From Corinectria fuckeliana (taxonomy: Eukaryota; Ascomycota; Sordariomycetes; Hypocreales; Nectriaceae): 64,000 bases of DNA. Positions 56,183 to 64,000 of the stretch are shown here, in pieces. The stretch is taken from NCBI GenBank assembly GCA_019137255.1, contig WPDH01000034.1, positions 549,325 to 613,324 on the forward strand, in the 5' to 3' direction. Position 1 is the first letter of the stretch; every line of letters begins with the position of its first letter. The position numbers and the translations under genes are program-made. The notes under the pieces were generated by a model. It did no database searches. It was given only the letters and a program-made list of their open reading frames with translations, and was not told where the DNA came from.

Positions 56183-57840
56183 TCAAACTCTTTCCTTCAG
56201 GTTGCAAATGAGTCCCTCTTGTTGCACCAACCAGATGTTCTTCGTCCTCCACTGGCCGTTGGGGTCTGTTAGGGAGAGCTCAAACCTTCTCAGAAGCTCT
56301 GGAACGATCTTAGCCATCTCCATGACCGCAATATGTCTTCCGATACAGGTGCGCGTTCCAGCGCCAAAGGCAAAAAAGGATTGATCCATCACCTTCAATT
56401 CCTCCCCGGAAGCGTTTAGCCATCTCTCCGGCTTAAACTTTTCTGGGTTTGGGAAGACCCCCGCGTCGTGCTGAGTGACCCACGCATTTATCCCAACAAT
56501 GGTTCCCTCGGGAATATGCTTTCCGCAAATCACAGATCCGCCCTGGGGTACGTGTCGTTCCAGGAGAAGACCAACCGACGGATGGATCCTGATCCCCTCC
56601 TTGATGGCAGCCTGCATGTATGGGAGATTATTCGGGGACTTCTTGAACGAGACTGGCCGGGTGAACTTTCCCTGGGCAGCCGCGTCGTCGATTACTCTGA
56701 CGGCTTTCTTCATCGCATCCGGGTTCTTGAGCAAGTGGTAAAGTACAGCTCGAATAGCAATGGCAGTGGTATCCGACCCGGCGAAGACGCTGGTGCTGAG
56801 GTGAACAACAATGTCACGCGTTGACATTCTCTCCGGGGTTGCTAGCTTGACAGCGTGCCACTTGGTCAGCTTGCCGCCACGCTGGTCCAAGGCCTCAACA
56901 TCAAGTTCGCCGCCTTTCTCATTCTCAAGACTACCTTGGTCACGGTCCTCTCCAAGCACGGAACTGACCGCCTTCAAGGTAAATGTCAGAACTTGGTTCC
57001 AGTTTTCCATGGACGGAATGAGGTACGGGAGAATAGGGTTGCCTAGCAAGAAGTTGTCCTAGACGGGAACCTGGCCAATTTGGCTGGTATAGGTCTATTC
57101 TGTTATTAGCAATGCTTTCTAAACGTATGTGTTTATACCTTACAAGGACGCCCTCAATAGTGTTGATCATGCTATTAACGTCCCCTCCCGTCTCGAGAAA
57201 CCCCAGCTTCTTCGCAAAGGTGAGCTCCCCCACGACATCAAAAGTGTAGAACTGAATTTACTCTCCTAAGTCCACGGATCGCTTCTCTTTTGCGAATTGT
57301 GTGAGCTTTTAGATCAAGAGAATGCTACAAGAGTCAACCGCAGCCTCGTTAGTAAGAAGCGTCGTCATGCTCAATGCACTGGCAATGGACTTTTTCATTT
57401 CCCGGTGGTAGGCTTCGTCTCGTGCCAAAAAATACTTGCTTCTGGCTTCCCGTTCCAAGTGATGGATTTAATAGGGTAGAATACAGTCTATGCGATTCAG
57501 CCATCGGACAGATCGGAAAATGTTGGACAGCATCTCGTCCCGTACCTTGGTGTAACTAGACTTAAGACTATATATCGTCTTGATCTATCGAGGATCAGAA
57601 ACGGAGACATGATTGGGACCAACGCGAACGAGAGACCAGTATTTTCGATGCAGGTTAATAGCCGTCTTGTGGGCCTGCCCTTTGCGTGCGTCGTGCCATC
57701 GCCAAAGTGCCCTATAGGCAGCGATTCCAGGCCCTGGAATGGTCCTCAAGCCTGCCCGAAACTTGTTTCTCAGGAGGCTAGCGATGAGAAAAGTGAAAAT
57801 TGCAAGGAGTATGGCAGATGGAGTACATAGCTCAGAGGGA
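56183..57840 (-). pseudogene. cytochrome P450 (pisatin demethylase-like) with multiple stops
   Basis: Nearly full-length but broken P450 monooxygenase. Reading down: a membrane-anchor stretch ILLAIFTFLIASLLRNKF, then IPGPGIAAYRALWRW, GQAHKTAINLHRKYW, VRVGPNHVSVSDP, YHREMKKSIASALSM, DVVGELTFAKKLGFLE, and PILPYLIPSMENWNQ. The C-terminal half is intact: I-helix AGSDTTAIAI, KEGIRIHPS (ExxR), PERW, and heme-binding FAFGAGTRTCIGRHIAVMEM. In-frame stops occur at 57309-57311 (TAA), 57258-57260 (TAA) and 57059-57061 (TAG); introns near 57138-57095 survive. An ORF of 288 aa begins after the last stop but lacks the substrate-recognition and membrane parts. The sequence pattern is closest to fungal pisatin demethylase-like P450s. 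Confidence 0.82.
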
Positions 57841-57964
57841 AAATGGAGGTTTCCAGGCTTGTTGAGAATTGTGGTTGATTGCCTACGGCGATGTCAATGT
57901 TGTGATGTAGCCTGTCAAGTCCTGTTGGATGCGTCTCTTTATACGCCACAGTCAGGTTGCACAA

Positions 57965-60464
57965 GACAAGGGTGGGATGTTGGCCAGCCGGATGAGAACT
58001 GGATTATCTAAATACCGAGGTCTGAGGAAATGCGGAAACCCCAAGAATCAGACGAGCATTTGCGTGCAATTACCCCACGTTCAGATCCGGTCCATTGTTG
58101 AGAGGCGTCACGTTGCCGAGCCGTTTCTCAACCCCGCATCCCGCATCCGGCGTGTGCTAGACTGCTAGGCCATCCAAGCTCGGCAAGCGGGTGTCGGAAG
58201 TCGGAGCTGGATGATAGAGTAACGAGTACGAACCGAGAAAGAGATGCCGCGGGAAGAAACTAGACATGCTGCGGTGCGGTTAATGCCTAGAGGGCTGAGA
58301 GGCAACAGGGCTGCCAGGTGCAGAAGAGGTAAAGCCGGTATATTGACTGATATCCTTTCTTATGGCAATGACTCAAATCCCTGGGTCAAGTCACATTTCT
58401 TTCGCGATTCGTCTTAGAGACCGTCATTCGCTAGATAAGCCTACATGTCCTAGTACCTGCTGGAGTGCTCCTCACGCTTTTACGGTCCTCAGTTGTTCCG
58501 TTTGACAGAAACACTACCCTAAAGGCGGCCGAGAGGAGAATGGTTTCGCAGCTCTACCGTTAGTCTAGAACTCAGAGGTCCCTGGCCCAGTAAGCCACAT
58601 TGGCCACGACTCTCCCCTTACCCACTGCCGATTGTCGAGTCAGGCATTCAGCGGTATGTCAACCACGACACGCCGGCCTCACGCATCCTTGAGGCCCTGA
58701 TGTGCTACCTGATATTTGCAAAGTCCCATCAGTACTCTAAAGCCTTCCAGATGCGCGTTGAGGTGGCTGCCATTGCCCCTGTAGTCGCTCACATCCCTTG
58801 CTGGGACACACCGCTCAAAGCCACAAGCTCGGAGCAACGACGAGAGAAGGCAGCCTCTCAGTCCTTCTCGCTAGTTCTCCTTGCATGACACGGTAGTTAG
58901 ACGGTGATAGCAACGATCAACAGCTCCTTTACCCTAGGTGTTGTGTTCTTACAGTACAGCTACTGAGTGAGATTGAGGCAGAAGTTTTCCCAATATTAAC
59001 GAGCTCGACAAACAGCAGCCAGCGGAGATTCAGAATACTGCGGCCATTCTAATCGGGGTTCTGAAAATTTGATTAAGCGGGCGGGAGAGGTAGCTACCAA
59101 GTGACAAGTCGATGGGAAAATACTTGCTAGACCATGAGCTGTACGTAGCCCGTTCTGAGTAGTGGCTACTCCTTTCGCCGAACCGGCCTTATCGTATCAC
59201 TAGCTACGGGAAAACCGGAATGCACACTCCGTCAATGTGTCACACAGGGATGTATTGACTTTAGCAGGCTTTCAAGGATGATAGTATTGCTATGCTGAGC
59301 TGCAACCAATGGAACATAGGTCGCGGCCAACAGCGATGCAGACGACGAGGTGAAGATAGCCAAGCACAGGCGAAATGGATGACAAACAGCTTCAATGGCA
59401 CAGCAATAAGCCGCTTGCGCCCAGGACAGAAAAGCCGTGATGCGAGGTCCCGTAGATAAGGCCGAAAACACCGAGACAGGGCAGGCATGTTAAAGACGAT
59501 GAATGCTAAGAGTAGCTCCATCGGTTGCCTCATTGCCTGTCTCGCGGCTGCACCCGACAGCACACTACTACTATGTAGTACTAGCAAAGGGGGGCGCTCT
59601 AGCGAGTTTCAAACACCAGATAACACAGGTCTACGTAGTGGGGATGTTGTATCTCGGAACGTCGGGAACAAGAGCTAGACAGGGGTTGCCAGATCGCCTC
59701 CTACCTCCTGTCATAAACTGGAAGTCTGCAACTGAGCATTTCGTTAAGCTTTTTTTAGAGACAAAAATCCTAGACCGCCCTAATAATAAGCATATCCACG
59801 CATCGAGCCATTTGGTGACAACAAAACTGAAAGGGATTCTATCCCAAACAGAGCCAAACAGAAGCCGCACCAAGTATTTTACTCATCATTAATAATCAGC
59901 AAATTTCTCAGACAACAGTCACCTTCCTGTAACTACTAGAATACTTCGTATTCAGCAACCTGCCAAATTGTTGGAGTGGGGGCGGGAAATGTCAAGGGGG
60001 AGGCTAGCATGGTTGTTTGTTAGGAGTGGTGGAGTGTGTCTGGCTGGGCCTGGCCATTCTATGGGTGCCCCTATGAATACCGCCTAGTCAAACCTGGTTT
60101 TGTATTTCCGCCAATGACGGTCAGGACCGAAGAAGAAAACAGCCCCCGATGCTCTGCTGGTTGGTGGCTTGTGGTTTGCCGTCGCTCAACTTCAGCAACA
60201 GCCGACTGGAAGCCCATTGAAACCCCGGGAACCGCTAATGCGAATCGTAGCCTCAATCCTTCAAGTGTCGTCCTTTTTGTATAAAGACGCCATGAGCAGC
60301 ATTCTTTTACAGTTCTGTTCTCACCATTCCAACACAGTTCATCATTCATTACCTTTAATCTTTCTTCATTCACACTCATTAGCCCTGGTGGTTATACACT
60401 CTTTCAACTACTCAAACAAACAAACACCCACTCTTTTACCCAAAGTCTCGAATAATCAGTCATC
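57965..60464. other. long gene-poor spacer including pectate lyase promoter
   Basis: These 2.5 kb contain only short open stretches. One at 58700-58888 (62 codons, extended upstream by about 25 more) and a minus-strand pair at 59232-59587 look slightly protein-like but match no family I know. The last 400 bp form the pectate lyase promoter. Confidence 0.4.
60280..60286 (+). promoter_or_regulatory. TATA box of pectate lyase gene
   Basis: TATAAAG lies about 180 bp before the pectate lyase ATG and is followed by a C/T- and CAAC-rich leader. A CCAAT element stands at about 60110. Position and context fit a strong, inducible fungal promoter. Confidence 0.5.
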
Positions 60465-61229
60465 ATGAAGTTCTCAGCTGTCCTCACCGGCTTCTTCGCC
60501 ACCGCCGCTCTCGCCGCCCCCTCTGCCAACGTGACTCCCAACACTGTTGGAGTCCTGGAGAAGCGCGCCTCCTTCCCCATCCCCGCCTCCAAGGGCTCCG
60601 TCACCTACAAGTCGGTCCAGACCATCAAGGGCACCTTTGATGGTGGCTTGAAGACCTACGGCCGTGGCGTCAAGTGCACTGGCCAGGCTGAGGGCGGCAA
60701 CTCGGACGCCGTCTTCATCCTCGAGGACGGTGCCACCCTCAAGAACGTCATCATTGGCGCTGACCAGATCGAGGGCGTTCACTGCAAGGGCTCCTGCACC
60801 ATCGAGAACGTGTGGTGGAAGAAGGTCTGCGAGGACGCCCTGACCCTCAAGGGAGACGGCGATGCCCTCATCAAGGGCGGTGGTGCCACCGGCGCCGAGG
60901 ACAAGGTTATCCAGCACAACGGTCTCGGCACCGTCACCATCGACGGCTTCACCGTTGTCGACTTCGGTAAGCTGTACCGCTCGTGCGGCAACTGCAAGGT
61001 CATGGGCACCCGCAACGTCATCGTCAAGAACGTCAAGGCTTCCAGCGGCAAGCTCCTCACCGGCATCAACTCCAACAAGGGCGACGTCGCCACCATCACC
61101 AACACTTGCGCCACCTCGGTCAAGAAGATCTGCACTGAGTACAAGGGCACCACCCCCGGCAACGAGCCCAAGGAGATTCGCTCTGGACCCAGCTCTAGCT
61201 GCAAGTACTCTACCATTCCATCGTGCTAA
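60465..61229 (+). CDS. secreted pectate lyase, PL3 family
   Basis: Predicted extracellular EC 4.2.2.2 enzyme that cleaves polygalacturonate by beta-elimination with Ca2+. Single exon, 254 aa, high GC3 codon use unlike the surrounding spacers, suggesting strong expression. It starts with signal peptide [20 protein letters not shown], followed by a short pro-region ending in a KR (Kex2-type) site at about residues 34-35. The small parallel beta-helix shows the PL3 hallmarks: [86 protein letters not shown] and [16 protein letters not shown]. The eight or more Cys residues suit disulphide-bonded secreted enzymes. Together with the GH28 enzyme it points to pectin degradation. Confidence 0.96.
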   Translation: MKFSAVLTGFFATAALAAPSANVTPNTVGVLEKRASFPIPASKGSVTYKSVQTIKGTFDGGLKTYGRGVKCTGQAEGGNSDAVFILEDGATLKNVIIGADQIEGVHCKGSCTIENVWWKKVCEDALTLKGDGDALIKGGGATGAEDKVIQHNGLGTVTIDGFTVVDFGKLYRSCGNCKVMGTRNVIVKNVKASSGKLLTGINSNKGDVATITNTCATSVKKICTEYKGTTPGNEPKEIRSGPSSSCKYSTIPSC

Positions 61230-61582
61230 ATGGTACGAACAGCACGCAATATGCTGATTGCTGGCTGGATCTGGCATTGAATGGGGCTTCGGTGTGTGAG
61301 GGAGGATCATAGTGAGCCTCATTACTAGTAGACTTTTCTATTCTTAATACTATAGCTTGTTTCTATACAAATAAGCAATAACCATTATACCTTCCTGCTT
61401 GAACGTTCTAAGACCTTGACTAGTGGTTAAAAAGTGAAACAAAAATGCGATTTGTTATATAGCCGGTATCAGTACACTATGCGCAACAGTGGTCATGATA
61501 ATACATTGCAAAGTGAATTACTATCTCACAAAATTACATTAATCCGCTTTAATATCCAACCAACATTGACTCCAGACGCTCG
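61230..61582. other. convergent 3' flanks
   Basis: This 350 bp AT-rich gap lies between the convergent ends of the pectate lyase and the sugar transporter. It should hold both polyadenylation regions. No gene is seen. Confidence 0.4.
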
Positions 61583-63691
61583 CTATTGGACCGCTGCAGG
61601 TACTGACTGTGAGTCGATCTGATATAAGGACTCTAGCTTCACGTTCTTTCGGAGCAGCACGTAGCGTTGAACCCACCAAGGGAGCCAAGTGCGAACTTGA
61701 TATGCGGCATGCCTTCGCGTCGGAACACCAAAAATGTAATCCAGTTCTTCAAGGGTTCGTTGCCTTTTACAACGTGTTAGATGGTTCATCCACTTTGTTC
61801 ATCCATGTATCAGGACTTACTTCGTTTCAGGGATGATAAAGAATATGACCAGAAAGGCTAGCAAATTGAGGCCAGCATAGAAGCCAAATGCCCCAGTAGG
61901 TCCGATAGCGGCCAGGAGCGAAGGAAAGCTCAGGGTTAACGCGCTCCCAACGGCATTGTTCACACAAATAGTGAAAGCACCGCCGATTTCTCGATGTGAT
62001 AGAGGGAAAGACTCCGAAAAGTAGATGGAGGGTAGAGGGCCGATACCTGTTAATGATCATGTTAGTCACGAGTGGCTTCAATTGGATTAGTTAAGCAGGA
62101 CTTACCAGGGCCGTACATAGCTGTGAAGAGGTAGATAAAAAAGGCGATCAGCGGTACTCTAGCTCCGACGCTATCGTCAATCAAGAAACATAAACCAGCA
62201 GCTAAAAGACACCAAGCCATGTTCGGGAAAGTGATCAAAAGCAGATTCCGGCGGCCAAATGTGTCCATCATGTACACAGCTGGGAATGCAAAGATGAACA
62301 TCACGAGGCCAAACCCCATCGACGCTAAAAGGCATTGCTGAGGAGAGTATCCGGCCTGTTCAAAGATTGTTGATGAATAAAACGCCATGATATTGATCCC
62401 TAAGATGACAATTAGTTCCGAGTTGTGCTCCTTATTCATAGCAATATCGTCTTACCGGAGAATTGTTGACTGATAACAATCCAGGCACTCGCTACAGTGG
62501 CGCGACGCAATCGTGGGACGATAACTAAATCCAGCATTCGTCTTCCTAGAGTCTGACCACCGAACGCGTCCTTCTCTTCTAGGACCTGTCGGTATGCGTA
62601 GTAAAGATCACGGGCTGCAATCATCTCGCTACTGCGGATGCGGCAAAAGGACTTGTAGGCATCCTGGAAGCGGCCCTTTTTCATCAGCCATCTTGGAGAC
62701 TCTGGTCAACAACTTATTAGCAAGTTTATCCGACTTCATCATGAAAGGTTGGCTGTGTTGATAACTTACCGGGACAGAACCAGACGAAGATGACGACTGG
62801 GATAGCAGGCACGAAAGCTGCCGACAACTGGAACCTCCACGCTAGCTCTCCAATGCGAAACCAGATCAAGTTGGAGCAGAACCCAACGAAGATGCCAAAC
62901 GCAACCCAAAGCTGGAAGCTGGTCACAACTCCGCCGCGAATGACAGCCGGCGCAACCTCAGCAGAGTATATGGGAATCGTCGAGATCTTGATCCCCATGC
63001 CAATCCCCATAAACAGACGACAGAGCATCAGGCCCCACCAGTTTTGGGTAAACCCTTGGGCGAGCACGGGGAAGATGGCAAAGAGGCCAGTCAGGAAGAT
63101 GGTCCCGCGACGGCCTAGCAAGTTGTTGATGGGATCAGCTGCCCAGGCGGAACAGAGACCGAAGAGCGTCGGGCCGGCGTTGATGGCGCCTACGAGCATG
63201 TGGTTGTCGTGAATACCGAACTCGACGGGAAACGACAGGTTTGCGCCATTGGCACCAGTGTTGTCCCAGCCTTGAATCGCGGACCCGAGGGAACATATGG
63301 CGATGGCGTAGTACATCTGGCGCGGGAGATGCCACTTGTGCGTGACTTCACGTTGAAGGAAGTGCTTGTCTTCCTCGGTCAGGTCTTGAAGCCCCTCGTA
63401 GGTCTTGGGGTTCTGGGCTGCCAACGCGCCGCGATAGAATATGTTTTCCTTGCCCTGGAAGCCATGATCGTGGCAAAACGCGTCGGTTTGGAGCTTGAGG
63501 TCTTGCTTGAGAATCCCAATGAGAGGGTTGCGAATTCTAAGACATGATCAGGAAGAGACTCCAGCATGCGTTAATGGATAAATGTCCTACCTAGCATTGA
63601 CGTTGCGGGTGTAGTCTTGATCGGTGTGCTCAACGTGGGTTGCCTCAAGCCCCGACTTGACATCGCCCTCAAGATCAGACACACGAGACAT
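61583..63691 (-). CDS. MFS sugar/inositol transporter
   Basis: Predicted 12-span plasma-membrane proton:sugar symporter, 604 aa. Six exons: 63691-63591, 63536-62770, 62701-62456, 62399-62106, 62046-61821 and 61763-61583, all joined in phase. The start [10 protein letters not shown] is followed by a long cytoplasmic N-tail (about 95 aa). Sugar-porter motifs: [112 protein letters not shown], and the PETK end of TM12. It fits fungal ITR/STL-type family members; the substrate could be a hexose, polyol or inositol. A TATATAA-like box stands near 63801-63807. It may import pectin-derived sugars released by the neighbouring lyase, which is inference. Confidence 0.92.
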
Positions 63692-63843
63692 GACGGCAGC
63701 AGTGCTTTCACACAATGAATAGGATTGACGAGACCCTGGTGATGGCAGGTCTGTTAGTGGCAATATCTATTGGGAACTACGAATGAGGCTCTGAAGGCTC
63801 TTATATAATTGGGGCAATGGGCGGGCTCACCATGGGTTTAACA

Positions 63844-63970
63844 CGATCTGCCCCATGGGGTAACGTCGATCTGCCCCATGGGGTAGCAGAATACCGGTAG
63901 CTTGTCACCAAGCTTACAAGAGGGGATGTAGATAACCTGAGGGGTGACCCCAGACCTAACCTGAGGGGTG
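63844..63970. repeat. two short tandem-repeat pairs with palindromic core
   Basis: CGATCTGCCCCATGGGGTA occurs at 63844-63862 and again at 63867-63885 (period 23); its core CCCCATGGGG is a perfect palindrome. A second pair, TAACCTGAGGGGTG, occurs at 63933-63946 and 63957-63970 (period 24). They lie 150-280 bp upstream of the sugar transporter start. They may be operator sites, or the edge of a mobile element continuing beyond the window. Confidence 0.6.
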
Positions 63971-64000
63971 GTAGCGCTAGTAGGGGTTAAAGTGGGTTTT

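Noticed and set aside
59232..59587. overlapping hydrophobic minus-strand ORFs
   Set aside because: Looked like a membrane-protein fragment but no family order of motifs could be followed.
60474..61322. 282-codon minus-strand ORF
   Set aside because: Antisense to the pectate lyase, created by its strong third-position C/G bias.
1..64000. CRISPR arrays, bacterial operons, rRNA
   Set aside because: None seen; spliced genes and codon use are fungal nuclear.

Overview
The window is nuclear DNA from a filamentous ascomycete (Pezizomycotina, probably Sordariomycetes). The evidence is short GT-AG introns (about 45-90 nt, often with CTAAC/CTGAC branch sites), Zn2Cys6 and bZIP regulators, secreted pectinases, HGD and MFS families of fungal type, and monocistronic genes on both strands. 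The content points to a plant-associated or saprotrophic lifestyle: a GH28 polygalacturonase, a PL3 pectate lyase, a P450 resembling pisatin demethylases, and several small-molecule catabolic genes. The species cannot be named from sequence alone.

Layout. 0.2-8.7 kb: a Zn2Cys6 regulator, a ketopantoate-reductase-like enzyme, a four-exon cupin, and two unrelated non-heme iron oxygenases. This looks like a small tailoring or catabolic group without a backbone synthase. 8.8-10.5 kb: two gene corpses whose central parts are deleted (an SRPK-like kinase and a homoaconitase). 11.9-13.5 kb: endopolygalacturonase. 15.3-16.6 kb: an HNH-domain protein. 17.8-22.5 kb: a block of decayed genes (CorA-like, OTT_1508-like deaminase, decarboxylase-type amidohydrolase). 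23.1-24.7 kb: intact homogentisate 1,2-dioxygenase, followed by a wrecked AtuA-type C-terminus. 27.3-33.6 kb: GT32 glycosyltransferase, acyltransferase-3 membrane protein and an uncharacterised type-II membrane protein, possibly a surface glycan group. 33.7-48.1 kb: a catabolic cluster with a hydantoinase A/oxoprolinase-DUF917 fusion, an allantoate-type MFS permease, an NtaA-type flavin monooxygenase, a Zn2Cys6 regulator with an in-frame stop, an SDR with a stop at codon 5, and a wrecked zinc alcohol dehydrogenase. 48.3-55.2 kb: bZIP regulator, secreted beta-propeller, aldehyde dehydrogenase and a small hydrophilic protein. 56-58 kb: a P450 pseudogene with at least three stops. 60.5-63.7 kb: pectate lyase and an MFS sugar transporter, with palindromic tandem repeats upstream of the latter.

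The most striking overall feature is the mixture of intact genes with about ten pseudogenes at every stage of decay. Several stops could be single transitions in Trp or Gln codons, and an 82-bp dispersed repeat differs mostly by transitions. Both fit an accessory, fast-evolving compartment in which RIP-like mutation and deletion have acted, though RIP is not proven here. The best candidate for an undescribed functional system is the hydantoinase-DUF917/permease/flavin monooxygenase cluster, whose regulator and two dehydrogenases appear to be failing. All exon boundaries were read by eye from splice signals and reading-frame continuity. No database search was possible.
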